Positions 42,584-54,010 of a DNA stretch of 64,000 bases are shown piece by piece. Origin of the DNA: Begonia masoniana. Lineage: Eukaryota; Streptophyta; Magnoliopsida; Cucurbitales; Begoniaceae. The notes beneath the pieces were generated by a model. It made no database searches, was not told the DNA's origin, and saw nothing but the letters and a program-made list of their open reading frames with translations. Both the position numbers and the translations under genes were made by a program. Location of the stretch: assembly GCA_022432975.1 (NCBI GenBank), contig CM039509.1, positions 43,620,209-43,684,208 of the forward strand, given 5' to 3'. The stretch's first letter is position 1. The number at the start of each line of letters is the position of its first letter.

Positions 42584-42839
42584 TGTAACGCCCCAAATTA
42601 AACAACCCGGTTCGTTACACACACTCACTAAACTTCACTGTAGAAATTCTGGAAAATTTAAATTTTCCTCTCAACAGCAAATATTCTACAATTGTTTAAA
42701 ACATCAAAACTTTACAACGGAAAACATTTATATAAAACAGAACTGAAAACAAAACAGACTGGCAATTCTTTAAATATGAAATCGTTCGAAACATTCTTGC
42801 GACCACTATAACCAGTTTGACACTACTGTGCGATCTGAC

Positions 42840-43280
42840 ATTCACAGAGGCTGTCGTCCACACTCATGGACGACGAACTCTGGACAAGCGACTTTAGATG
42901 TCGCTACTCTGGACGACGTACACGGAACGACATCGCTTTGGACGACTTTGGACGACTGATTTCGCTCATCGTCCACAGCTACATAAATTTTGCGCCTATG
43001 GATTATCGTCCATAGACTAACTTAGTTTTATCGTCCATGAACCACGTGACTTTGTCGTCCACGGTCCACGTGATTTTATCGTCCACGAGATTACATAAAC
43101 TCATCGTCCATGGTTCAACGTCCATAGACTTACTTAAAATTTGTCGTCCACAGGCCACGTGATTTTACCGTCCACTGTCCACGTGACAATTTAACTTTGG
43201 ATGACTGCCAAGCTCTCAGATTAACTAACGACTTGGACGACTACTATTTTCCCTTTTAACTCTGGACGACTATTTCCTCC
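42840..43280. repeat. TCGTCCA / TGGACGA motif array with interspersed CACGTG
   Basis: At least eight TCGTCCA and six TGGACGA (a further one at 48983 beyond the insert), with orientation switching near 42970, and four CACGTG palindromes among them (CCACGTGA contexts, 43043-43188). The word TCGTCCA also occurs in the G-type units of the 33-bp satellite. Confidence 0.85.
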
Positions 43281-43285
43281 TACGG

Positions 43286-43744
43286 TGTCAAGGTCCGGGC
43301 TTGTCCAAGGCATGTTGCCTATGGCCGCCCATGCTGCTAGGTAGATTTATTTCCCTTTTAAGTAATTCTGTTGTACTCTTTTTCTTTCCATTTTTGGCAA
43401 GTGACTCCTCGCCCACATAGCATGTCTACTCCTGCTATAGTGGAGATGGTCCGGATTGCTCTTTAGGGGGAGAGGCATGACTGCACGTAGACCCCCTTAC
43501 CCAACGTTGTAATTTGCTGCTATTCAATCAAGGCTTTTTACACACACTCTTTATGCAAACTTTATACTCAAATGATGCTCCTTTCGGTTGATCTCGCTCG
43601 CTCGTTGCTTACTCGTTAGACACAAGCTCGCTCTAACGAAGTGGGCACTCGGTGCCGTTGGCACGCTCGTTGGCTGACCCAGTACTAGTGAGATATTGGG
43701 TGCCGCACGGTCTCGATACGCCCCTTGAAAGTAGGACCGTGATA
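43286..43744 (+). repeat. 5' LTR of the Galadriel-like element
   Basis: 459 bp. The terminal CA reads TA (GACCGTGATA). The primer site GTTGGTATCAGAGCC follows at 43745-43759. Confidence 0.95.
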
Positions 43745-43786
43745 GTTGGTATCAGAGCCTAGGTTGGCTCAAAATCGTGAGAAAGT

Positions 43787-45907
43787 ATGCCGAAGAAGAG
43801 TACGATGGAGAGGCCTAGTGCACCATCGGATCAACTCGAGCGCCTCGTCGAGTTGGAAGAAGAAATACGGTATCTGCAAGACATACCGGACAACATTCGA
43901 TTCATAGAAGAACGAATGAAGGAAATGTCTGAATTTCCTACTGAGATTGCGGCTATTCACAACAGGATAGACGCCATACCGATTCCAGAGCTGCTGAATC
44001 GGGTGGAGACTCTCGAATCCCGACAAGAAAAGGGAAAGGGAGTCGACACGGGAGAAAGTTCCACAGGTACGATAATCGGGGTCCTGGAGCGCGTCGATGA
44101 GATCGATCTAGCTCATACCCGATTGTCCGAAACTGTGTCTCAAGTGACCGAAAACTTCAAAGCAATGTTTGATTCTCTCAGGGCTGAGATTGCCGAGATC
44201 AACATGAAGCTGAACCTGACTATGAGAGCCATGGGGAGTCAGACCCAGGCTACTACTGCTGCTGAATTTAGTCGAGTGAAGATCCCTAAGCCAAAACCCT
44301 TTGGGGGAGCCCGGGATGCTAAAGAAATAGAGAATTTCATTTTCGATATGGAACAGTATTTCAAGGCCACTAAAACAGATGATGATTCGAAAGTGACACT
44401 GGCCACAATGCATCTTACTAGTGATGCAAAACTTTGGTGGAGATCCAAATATCATGAAATCAGTGTTGGCGAATGTACGATTGATACATGGGAGGAACTA
44501 AAAAGACAGTTGAAGGACCAATTCTTTCCAGAAAATGTTGAGTTCAACGCTCGTAGACTTCTTCGAGACCTAAAGCAGACTGCAAGTATTCGTGAATATG
44601 TCAAACAATTTTCGGGTCTCATGCTGAACATTAGAGATATGTCAGAAGAAGACAAGATCTTCACTTTCATCGAAGGTCTTAAACCATGGGCCAGAACAAA
44701 ACTGTATGAACAGAGAGTGCAAAGTCTTTCAAGTGCACTCGCAGCTGCTGAGCGACTGTTTGATTATAATATTGAGAACCCTGGGGCAAAGAAGAATGCT
44801 CCCAGTAACTCGAACACCATCAAGTCCCAGAAATCGAACGCCGGAAATGTTGAAAGAAAACCCTTTGTCCCAAGAGAAGGCCATGAAGCACCAAGAAATG
44901 CTAACAACCAACGCCCGCCTAATAGGCCTATGTCATGCTTCCTGTGTAAGGGACCACATCGAGTAGCCGAATGCCCGCATAGATCCGCCTTAACTGCCTT
45001 ACAAGCGTCAATTCAAGATGACAATGCAGTTAAGGAAGTTATTGAAGAAGAAACCACAGAGATTGCTGAAGTTGGGACCATGACGTTCTTGTCAGCTGTT
45101 CAGCAACAGATGGAAGAACTGAGGAAAATCCCAGATAAAGGTCTCATGTATGTGGAATCATTCGTCAACAACAAATCTACTAAAAGTACGATGATAGATT
45201 CGGGGGCTACTCATAACTTCATTACAGAGAAAGAAGCTCATCGTCTCGGTTTGAAGCTAGAAAAGAATGATGGTAAAATGAAAACAGTGAATGGAAAAGC
45301 AATGCCGGTGCTCGGGGTTGTAAGGAGAGTCCAGTTGAAACTCAGTTCGTGGACAGGACCCGTCGACTTTGTTGTAGCTCGGTTGGATGACTTTGATGCT
45401 ATTTTGGGGATGGAGTTCTTGATGGAACATAAAGTCATCCCAATGCCTTCAGCAAAATGTTTAATAATCACTAGTAACAACCCAACAGTTGTTCCTGCGA
45501 TACTGAAACAACCAAATGTCATCAACACAAAGATGCTCTCTGCTATGCAATTCAAGAAAGGGCTGAAACGCGACGATCCAACTTACATGGTTGTTCCCTT
45601 GGAGGTAAGTACAAAGAAGGAAGAAGTAATACATCCTGAAATCTCAAGAGTCCTAGAAGAGTTCAGGAGTACCATGCCCGAGTGCTTACCCAAGACATTG
45701 CCTCCAAGAAGGGACATTGATCATCAAATCGAACTGAATCCTGGTTCTAAACCTCCTGCAAAAGCCCCATATAGAATGGCTCCGCCAGAACTAGCAGAAT
45801 TGAGGAAGCAATTAGATGAGCTACTCGAGGCCGGATTTATCAGACCCGCTAAAGCACCTTTTGGAGCACCAGTTTTGTTTCAAAAGAAAAAAGATGGAAG
45901 TCTATGA
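43787..45907 (+). pseudogene. Galadriel-like gag-protease and RT start, ending in a CGA-to-TGA stop
   Basis: 706 codons. Residues 1-150 are predicted coiled (LERLVELEEEIRYLQDIPDN, NRVETLESRQEKGKG). The gag domain runs ~165-330 (PKPKPFGGARDAKEIENFIF, KLWWRSK, LKQTASIREYVKQFSG). A short zinc knuckle CFLCKGPHRVAEC (CX2CX3HX4C) lies near 383. Protease: STMIDSGATHNFIT near 463-476, then FDAILGMEFL. The RT N-terminus (AELRKQLDELLEAGFIRP, KKKDGSL) ends at TGA 45905-45907; the next frame is identical in phase and begins MCIDYR, so the stop replaces one residue, most simply an Arg CGA changed by deamination. Confidence 0.93.
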
Positions 45908-47221
45908 ATGTGCATAGATTATCGGACACTCAACAAAGTCACAGTGCGCAACAAGTATCCCATTCCGCTTATCACTGACCTTTTCGATCAATTGTATAAA
46001 GCCAAGTACTTCACTAAACTTGATCTACGATCAGGTTACTATCAAGTGAGAATTGCAGAAGGAGATGAACCCAAGACGACGTGTGTAACAAGGTATGGGG
46101 CCTTTGAGTTCTTGGTGATGCCCTTCGGACTCACAAACGCTCCTGCAACTTTCTGCACACTCATGAATCAAGTATTTCATGAGTACCTTGACAAGTTCGT
46201 GGTAGTGTACCTCGACGACATTGTGGTATACAACGAGACGCTGGAAGAGCACAAGGCGCACCTTCGTTTGGTTTTCGAAAGGCTAAGAGAAAACCAACTG
46301 TATGTGAAGAAGGAAAAATGCTCTTTTGCTCAGGAGAGCATCGAATTCCTCGGCCATATTGTTGAGCAAGGTCGTCTTCGCATGGACCCAGGAAAGATAA
46401 GTGCTGTCAAAAGTTGGAAGACCCCGACGTCTGTCACTGAACTGCGTTCCTTCCTCGGGCTTGCTAATTATTACAGACGCTTTGTGGAAGGATTTTCGAA
46501 GAGAGCTGCACCTCTAACGGAACTCTTAAAGAAAGGAGTACCTTGGGAGTGGAACTCCGAATGTCAAAAATCTTTTGCTGACTTGAAAGCAGCTATGATA
46601 CAAGAGCCTGTACTCGTATTAGCAGATGTCACTCAGCCATTTGAAGTGGAAACCGATGCCTCAGATTTTGCTTTAGGAGGAGTCCTTATGCAGAATGGTC
46701 ATCCTGTTGCCTTCGAAAGTCGAAAGTTAAAGGAAGCAGAGAGGAAGTACATTGCTTCCGAGAAAGAAATGCTGGCAGTAGTGCATTGTCTACGCATGTG
46801 GAGGCAGTATCTACTTGGGTCGAAGTTCGTTGTGAAAACAGACAACAGCTCAATCTGTCACTTCTTTGAACAGCCAAAGCTCTCGGCCAAGCAAGCACGT
46901 TGGCACGAACTGATTTCAGAGTTTGATTTTAGCTTTGAACACAAGTCAGGCCAGAGTAATCGAGTGGCTGATGCATTAAGTCGAAAGGCCGAATGCGCGA
47001 GTCTATGCTATCTATCTCAGCTTCAAGCAAGTAAAGTTAACGGATCATTGAAAGATTGTATTCGAGATAATCTTCAAAATGACCCTGGAGCTCAAGCTGT
47101 CATACAACTTGTGAAGGAAGGAAAGACTAGGCAGTTTTGGATCGAAGATGACTTACTCTTCACCAAGGGAAACCGTTTGTATGTGCCCCGAAGCAATAAT
47201 TTGCGGCGTATCCTTCTGTGA
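45908..47221 (+). pseudogene. Galadriel-like reverse transcriptase and RNase H
   Basis: Same phase as the upstream frame. [54 protein letters not shown], catalytic [47 protein letters not shown]. RNase [16 protein letters not shown] (Asp), [13 protein letters not shown] (Glu), [12 protein letters not shown] (Asp), [12 protein letters not shown]. All catalytic residues are present. Stops at TGA 47219-47221, again where CGA (Arg) is expected before ECHD. Confidence 0.95.
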
Positions 47222-48485
47222 GAATGCCATGATACCCTGTGGGCCGGTCATGCTGGATGGCAACGTACCTATGCTCTCTTGAAAAAAGGATACTATTGGC
47301 CACAAATGAAGGTTGACGTTATGCAGTACACCAAAACTTGTCTTGTGTGCCAACAAGATAAAGTTGAAAGAAACAAGGTTGCTGGATTACTAGAGCCACT
47401 GCCCGTACCAAAAATGCCTTGGGAAAGTGTTTCTCTGGATTTCATCACCAATTTGCCGTCTGTCAATGACTTTGAAGCGATACTGGTGATGTCGACAGAT
47501 TTTCCAAGTATGCCACGTTCATTGCAGCTCCGAAGCACTGCCCCGCAGAGACGACTGCCCAACTCTTCTTCAAACACATTGTAAAGTTGTGGGGAATTCC
47601 TCAAAGCATCGTCAGTGACAGGGATCCTCGATTCACAGGGTCTTTTTGGGTCGAATTGTTCAATTTGCTCGGGTCAAGTCTCAACATATCTTCCAGTTAC
47701 CATCCTCAAACAGACGGCCAAACAGAACGCTTCAACAGCTTACTGGAGGAATATCTACGTCACTTCATCAATACAAATCAAAAGAATTGGCCCAGTTTAC
47801 TCGACGTAGCACAATTCTGCTTTAACTGTCAGAAGAGTTCTTCAACGGGGATGAGTCCATTTGAAATAGTCTGCGGGAGACAACCCATCATGCCCCACAC
47901 GTTGGAGCAGCCATATTTGGGGAAGAGTCCAAAAGCGTACAACTTCTCCAAAGAATGGAAGCAGAATACGGAAATAGCTCGTGCTTACTTAGAACGTGCC
48001 TCTAAACATATGAAGAAGTGGGCGGATAAGAAGCGGCGACCAATGGAGTTCATGGCTGGAGACTTTGTGCTGGTTAAGCTGTTACCTGAACAGCTTTGGT
48101 TCAGAGGAAAGAAGGACAGGCGACTTGTTAGAAAATACGAAGGCCCCATTGAAGTCATAGAGAAAGTCGGAAAAGCCTCCTACAGACTTAATCTTCCAGC
48201 GTGGCTCAAAATTCACCCTGTCATCCATGTCAACAATTTGAGGCCCTATCATGCAGACGACGAAGATGAAGAGAGGAACGACATCACCAGGCCAAATATC
48301 TCTACCAGAACAAAGAAGTTGAAGAAGTCCTTGCGGAGCGGAACGTCAACATCGGGCGACGACAGTACCAGGAGTATCTGATCAGATGGAAGGGACTTGG
48401 AGACGACGAGGTATCTTGGGAGAAGCAAGAAGATTTGCAAGACTCAGCAAGGGTGATCAAAGAATTCAAGCAGAAACAAAGTTGA
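47222..48485 (+). pseudogene. Galadriel-like integrase with C-terminal chromodomain, two frameshifts
   Basis: HHCC zinc domain (ECHDTLWAGHAGWQ, CLVCQQDK), core Asp 1 in VSLDFITNLPSV; a one-base loss near 47492 shifts the frame before DRFSKYATF. Then Asp 2 (IVSDRDPRFTG), Glu (TDGQTERFNSLLEEYLRHF), and the C-terminal VLVKLLPEQLWFRGKKDRR. A second one-base loss near 48320 moves the chromodomain into another frame (VEEVLAERNVNIG, YLIRWKGLGDDEVSWEKQED), ending at TGA 48483-48485. The chromodomain would bind methylated histone H3 and bias insertion toward heterochromatin. Confidence 0.9.
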
Positions 48486-48516
48486 CGAGGTCTTCAACAA
48501 CTCAAATAGGGGAGAA

Positions 48517-48975
48517 TGTCAAGGTCCGGGCTTGTCCAAGGCATGTTGCCTATGGCCGCCCATGCTGCTAGGTAGATTTATTTCCCTTTTAAGTAATTCT
48601 GTTGTACTCTTTTTCTTTCCATTTTTGGCAAGTGACTCCTCGCCCACATAGCATGTCTACTCCTGCTATAGTGGAGATGGTCCGGATTGCTCTTTAGGGG
48701 GAGAGGCATGACTGCACGTAGACCCCCCTACCCAACGTTGTAATTTGCTGCTATTCAATCAAGGCTTTTTACACACACTCTTTATGCAAACTTTATACTC
48801 AAATGATGCTCCTTTCGGTTGATCTCGCTCGCTCGTTGCTTACTCGTTAGACACAAGCTCGCTCTAACGAAGTGGGCACTCGGTGCCGTTGGCACGCTCG
48901 TTGGCTGACCCAGTACTAGTGAGATATTGGGTGCCGCACGGTCTCGATACGCCCCTTGAAAGTAGGACCGTGACA
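48517..48975 (+). repeat. 3' LTR of the Galadriel-like element
   Basis: 459 bp, preceded by the PPT AATAGGGGAGAA. Ends GACCGTGACA and is followed by TACGG. Confidence 0.96.
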
Positions 48976-49408
48976 TACGGCGTGGACGACTATATTGTCC
49001 ACAGAAAAACGACTGTTTTCAACACCAAACAAATACTTAACCAGTTATGCATTAAACGATGGACAATTCTGACTACAGGAGAACATATAAAATTTCAACA
49101 ACAACCATTTAAAATAGCTTGAATCCATAAAATTGTTCAAATCTAGAAAGAAGAACTACAGTTAAAACCAACCATGTTTTCATAATCGAGATAATCTCAA
49201 AAACATATTAAAACCTTAAAACTACCACTGTTATTAAAATTCTCATCACACTTTAGCAAAACATTTGTCCACTAAGACTTCACATACTGCCATTAGTTAA
49301 ACCACCTCATCAGTGCACCAGACCATGGCATAGATGTGCTCCATCAACTACGCCTATCCTTCTGTAAACTCAGAGAATTCACCAGTAGTTACCTCAGCAT
49401 CTACATCA

Positions 49409-52192
49409 CAAAACTCATTTATTAGCCTAATGCTAAATAAGTAGAGAAATAATGAAATGCAATGCTGAATCATAAATCCTATTCATGCAATTTCTACTTC
49501 ACAACTCTGTTGTATTTATGTTCGTTCCTTGTTGATCCCCCTGTTCGATGGAAAGCAGATCAATTTTTCCAAAGTATGTATATCCATTGTTCTCGATTAA
49601 GGGGAGGAATTAATTCCCTTAATAGCTGATCTTGATCCCCCTGTTCGATGGGAAGTGGATCATTTTTTTCCCAAAGTATAAATATCCTATGTTCTCGATT
49701 AAAGGGCGGATTAGTTCCCTTAATAGTTAACTGATTCAATCTGTTTATGTCTCACCATGCCACTATATCAGTAAATTCATTTTCGTGTTCTTTCATAAAA
49801 CATGATACATGCCAAACTAAAAATCATGCAAAACGTACATACACCCTACTATTTTGTGATGTAGGCCCGAAGGCACATACATACTCTACTTACCTAGTTT
49901 CTTGGAGAATGTTTGGTAAAAAGCTACTTCGGGAGTTTGCTTAAACCTAAAACCAAAAACCGAGCATTAATTAAATCTTCACTAAACTTCATTCTAAACT
50001 ATCCAGAAATCTAAGGAAGCTAGTTGAAAGCTCTGTTCTTCGTGCATTCTCGATTCACTACAAAATCCGAATTCAACTCTCACTTACAGCATTCCTAAAA
50101 TACGCATCTACAATCCCCTCTATCATCTATAATCGCTAAAACAACAAGAAATTGAAGTAAGACTCACCTAGGTTGAAGAAAAATCGGAGAGAAAATCGCC
50201 GAGAGGAACCTGCTGAGGCTAGCTGAATACCGAAAGGGGAAAATGAAAATAGTGGCGGCTAAACCTTCACTAAACTTTCTATTTATATCACAAGCTTTGC
50301 AAATTACACATATGCCCTTAACTAACCAACTTTAACCTATTTAAGAAATCAATCATAATCACTTGATATAAAAATAAAAGTCACAAAATGTTGTTATTAA
50401 ATCAAGGCTGATAATTACTGGTTGCTACACATCCGCCAGATATATCAATCGAAAAGCAAAGTCGACGGATTGCGGAATGAATTACTTTGTCATCCAGACT
50501 TAGAAGTCAACAGAAAGCTTTATCGTCAAGACTTAGAAGTCATCCGAAATCAACGTCGTCCAGATTTTAGAGTCATCCGAAAAACAACGTCGACTAGATA
50601 TAAAGGACATATGTCTAACGAAAATAACATCATCCGATTCAAGAAGACGTCTTCCAAAAGTAGTATTGGCATAACATCAACCGAATCAAGACTTCTTCCT
50701 AAAAGATCAACGTCATCCGACAAAGACTTCAGGACACTAGAATAACATCTTCCGAATCAAGAAGTCTTCCGCCACGAGTGATAGCGACTCCAAAACTCAT
50801 TTATTAGCCTAATGCTAAATAAGTAGAGAAATAATGAAATGCAATGCGACATCATAAATCCTATTCATGCAATTTCTACTTCACAACTCTGTTGTATTTA
50901 TGTTCGTTCCTTGTTGATCCCCCTGTTCGATGGAAAGCAGATCAATTTTCCAAGTATGTATATCCATTGTTCTCGATTAAGGGAGGATTATTCCCTTAAT
51001 AGCTGATCTTGATCCCCCTGTTCGATGGGAAGTGGATCATTTTTTCCCAAAGTCTAAATATCCTATGTTCTCGATTAAAGGGCGGATTAGTTCCCTTAAT
51101 AGTTAACTGATTCAATCTGTTTATGTCTCACCATGCCACTATATCAGTAAATTCATTTTCGTGTTCTTTCATAAAACATGATACATGCCAAACTAAAAAT
51201 CATGCAAACGTACATACACCCTACTATTTTGTGATGTAGGCCCGAAGGCACATACATACTCTACTTACCTAGTTTCTTGGAGAATGTTTGGTAAAAAGCT
51301 ACTTCGGGAGTTTGCTTAAACCTAAACCAAAAACCGAGCATTAATTAAATCTTCACTAAACTTCATTCTAAACTATCCAGAAATCTAAGGAAGCTAGTTG
51401 AAAGCTCTGTTCTTCGTGCATTCTCGATTCACTACAAAATCCGAATTCAACTCTCACTTACAGCATTCCTAAATACGCATCTACAATCCCCTCTATCATC
51501 TATAATCGCTAAAACAACAAGAAATTGAAGTAAGACTCACCTAGGTTGAAGAAAAATCGGAGAGAAAATCGCCGAGAGGAACCTGCTGAGGCTAGCTGAA
51601 TACCGAAAGGGGAAAATGAAAATAGTGGCGGCTAAACCTTCACTAAACTTTCTATTTATATCACAAGCTTTGCAAATTACACATATGCCCTTAACTAACC
51701 AACTTTAACCTATTTAAGAAATCAATCATAATCACTTGATATAAAAATAAAAGTCACAAAATGTTGTTATTAAATCAAGGCTGATAATTACTGGTTGCTA
51801 CACATCCGCCAGATATATCAATCGAAAAGCAAAGTCGACGGATTGCGGAATGAATTACTTTGTCATCCAGACTTAGAAGTCAACAGAAAGCTTTATCGTC
51901 AAGACTTAGAAGTCATCCGAAATCAACGTCGTCCAGATTTTAGAGTCATCCAAAATCAACGTCGTCTAGATTTTAGAGTCATCCGAAAAACAACGTCGAC
52001 TAGATACTAAAGACATATGTCTAACGAAAATAACATCATCCGATTCAAGAAGACGTCTTCCAAAAGTAGTATTGGCATAACATCAACCGAATCAAGACTT
52101 CTTCCTAAAAGATCAACGTCATCCGAACAAAGACTTCATCCACTAGAATAACATCTTCCGAATCAAGAAGTCTTCCGCCACGAGTGATAGCG
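49409..52192. repeat. Direct tandem duplication, two copies of about 1.38 kb
   Basis: Copy 1 about 49409-50790, copy 2 about 50791-52192. Each holds the 5' half of the minus-strand Tekay-like LTR, its terminus, the CATCC target copy and about 360 bp of Sirevirus LTR. The junction at 50785-50800 reads GCGACTCCAAAACTCATTT, joining Sirevirus sequence (GCGACTCCAGAACTCA) to Tekay-like sequence (CACAAAACTCATTT) with shared AACTCA. Copies differ mostly by one-base indels in short homopolymers and by 3 versus 4 of the 33-bp-type units. Confidence 0.92.
49533..49726. repeat. ~99-bp direct repeat, two copies, in the Tekay-like LTR
   Basis: GATCCCCCTGTTCGATGG starts near 49535 and 49634; each copy ends in CTCGATTAA.GGG...CCCTTAATAG, which forms the ATTAAGGG/CCCTTAAT hairpin. 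Duplicated again at about 50915-51107 by the larger duplication. Confidence 0.85.
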
Positions 52193-52796
52193 ACTCCAGA
52201 ACTCAACGGCTAGTTTTCTGCGTACGGACTCTTCACAACGGTCATATTTTCAGTACGGAAACAAAGAGCTTTCTGAATGAGAAGCGGATTACAGACACTA
52301 GTATAAAAGGAAGAATAGGAGCTCGAGACAAAAACTTTTGCTGATTTGAAAAATTTTCCTTCCTACTCTCACGAACTTAAGTCTGTAAAACTCTACAACT
52401 CTCTACATCTCTCTACACCTAAACTTGAGATTCTAGTTTGAGAGAGTGTAATTTTTGTCCTCTATACTGTTCAACAATCTAGAAAGTGTAAAGGCAGCGA
52501 TTGACACCCGTGAAGTTCAATTGAAGTGTAAAAGGCAGTTGATTGGCACCCGTGAATTCCAATCAAGATTTCTCGTAGAAGAGAAATAGTGAATCTTCAA
52601 GGGGGAATCTTTGAAGCGTGGACGTAGGCAAGATTGACCGAATCACATAAAAATCAGGGTGTTATTTTTTTTCTCTCTCTCTCTGTTTATTTTGAATCAG
52701 TAAATAATATTTTAAGTAATTTATATTGTACTATGTAAACTCAATTAGGAGAGAAAAATCTAATTCACCTCCCTCTTAGACAATAACGGTCCTACA
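50430..52796 (+). repeat. 3' LTR of the Sirevirus, remaining pieces
   Basis: 50430-50790 and 51803-52796 are Sirevirus LTR, separated by the duplicated Tekay-like segment. They include the short form of the 33-bp region, the TATA box TATAAAAGG at 52302-52310 and the terminus GGTCCTACA at 52796. Confidence 0.88.
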
Positions 52797-52801
52797 ACTC
52801 G

Positions 52802-53780
52802 TTGGTTAGAACTAAAGTTATCAAATGAGATTCTTCAAGCGTGGCTTGAAGAAGATAGTTGTTCTTCGCAAAGAACTAAAGAGAAATCGTCTCTAAAAAA
52901 ACTCAATCTTTAATTCAAACTTGTTCTTCTTTTAATTTGAAATAGTTTTGCCATTAAATAGACTACACATTAAAATTAAATTAAATAAAAATTTTCAAAA
53001 ATAAAGATAAAATAACTAATAATTTTTGTAGGATAAACATCCTTTGGATTATCGGATGTTGTCTCTTGTTTAAACTTTGTTTGAGCGTGATTTGAATTGA
53101 TTTGAGTAGATTCAGCTGGATAAGATTTTTACCTACGAGATTTGTATGATTTGCATGCACTTGCATGTGCTTGTGCGTGTGACCTTTTTAATTCTCGTAT
53201 ACGCATGTGCTTGACGCATGTCCTTTTTAATTCTTATACGTGCATGTGCATGACACGTGTTTTTAATTCTTACATGCGCATGTGCGTCGCAACCTCCCTT
53301 TTAATTATAACGTGCGCATGTGCGCCGCACCTTTTCTTCAAAAGATCTTCCAATAATCTTGGGCTTTTTGCTCTAGTCATCGGGCTTCCCGTATCTTCAA
53401 TTGGATCTTTGTTCTTGGGCTTTGGACTTGGTCTCAACTTGGATCACATCATAAACCAAGTCATGTGGATCTTTATCTCTTTCCAACCCACGTGAATCTT
53501 TATCTCTTTGTAGTTTGCGTGGATCTTTGCCTTTCTCTCTCTAATCCATTGGCATTTGTGGAGCCTAACTCCGTGCCTCATGGTTCTTCTTTTACCAATT
53601 TCGTGCAGCCCACTTTTATGCTACAAAGCTCTTTATTTTCATAGTCATTTATTTATATTGTGATGACTCTTTTTCTCGGGTTTCTATGACTAAACCATGT
53701 GAAGCTTTGTTCGTTGGACCTCCTTTATCTTTAATAGATCATGGTCCTTGACTTTGAGATTTATCGCTCCTCGATTCACA
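52802..53780 (-). repeat. 3' LTR of the pol-deleted gypsy element, right piece
   Basis: Aligns with 57446-58401 (AAGAACTAAAGAGAAATCGTC and more). It starts on the minus strand at 53780 with TGTGAATCGAGG next to the purine tract. No gene; a Cys-rich frame here is a repeat artefact. Confidence 0.88.
53150..53335. repeat. ~37-bp imperfect repeats rich in CATGTGC words
   Basis: About five units of TTTTTAATTCTTA followed by alternating purine-pyrimidine words (ACGTGCATGTGCATGACACG). The same array stands in the 5' LTR at about 57775-57960. The stretches could adopt Z-DNA and contain RY-like CATGCA words. Confidence 0.75.
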
Positions 53781-54010
53781 TCATTCCCTCCCCCTTCGAA
53801 AAGATTCGTCCTCGAATCTTCTGCATCATATAAAAATAAGTTAGTAAAATTAAAAAATGTGCTCACATTACCGTATTCACTCGATAGATCGATCTTGTAA
53901 GCGATGTCGTTGATACGCTCTAGGACTTGGAAATGTCTATCTCCTTGAGGTTGTAGCTTGTTGTTCTGTTTTTTCAGAAACCTTTTTTTTTGTTGACGAA
54001 GCCAAACCAA
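53690..54010 (-). pseudogene. Integrase C-terminal tail of the pol-deleted gypsy element
   Basis: Reads HFQVLERINDIAYKIDLSSEYG, then LFLYDAEDSRTNLFEGGGND, i.e. the integrase C-terminal domain end and the linker of CRM/related elements. The frame crosses the 3' LTR start at 53780. The stretch from 54010 to about 54300 carries no recognisable pol, so the integrase core is gone. Confidence 0.75.

Larger units (their letters stand above)
43286..48975 (+). mobile_element. Galadriel-like Ty3/gypsy chromovirus, complete and very young (TSD TACGG)
   Basis: 5690 bp with identical TACGG flanks (43281-43285, 48976-48980). Both LTRs are 459 bp (TGTCAAGGTCC...GGACCGTGACA); I see two differences, one altering the 5' LTR end to GATA. 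One long frame carries gag, protease, RT, RNase H and integrase, ending in a chromodomain. It is broken by two CGA-to-TGA stops and two one-base losses. Gag type (NFIFDMEQYFKAT) and short LTRs suggest Galadriel. The youngest full element in the nested stack and the innermost layer. Confidence 0.93.
42584..50429 (-). mobile_element. Tekay-like solo LTR on the minus strand, split by a Galadriel-like element (TSD CATCC)
   Basis: Starts TGTAGCAACC on the minus strand at 50429 and ends GGGGCGTTACA at 42584, flanked by identical CATCC (42579-42583 and 50430-50434). Net length about 2.15 kb without its guest. Minus-strand landmarks: TATAAATAG at about 50278-50286, AGGTAAGT at 49888-49895, a GGGCCTACATCACAA block, hairpin ATTAAGGG/CCCTTAAT at 49598-49625 and GTGATGTAG at 49401-49408. 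The TCGTCCA array fills 42840-43280. No internal domain, so it is a solo LTR. Confidence 0.88.
31426..52796 (+). mobile_element. Sirevirus-type Ty1/copia element with third ORF, hosting further insertions (TSD ACTCG)
   Basis: Flanked by identical ACTCG (31421-31425, 52797-52801). LTRs start TGTTAAC and end GGTCCTACA. Interior 34600-42342: primer site, gag, protease, integrase, RT, RNase H (copia order) and a downstream third ORF, followed by three polypurine-tract-like runs. Long LTRs, a third ORF and repeated PPTs point to the Sirevirus/Maximus lineage. All coding parts are broken. The 3' LTR was later hit by a Tekay-like LTR and partly duplicated. Net length once guests, satellite and duplication are discounted is about 10 kb. 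Confidence 0.92.

Noticed and set aside
53142..53495. Cys-rich small protein (also at 57768-58079)
   Set aside because: Arises from TGCATGTGC-type LTR repeats; no signal peptide or regular Cys framework. Not a toxin or defensin-like gene.
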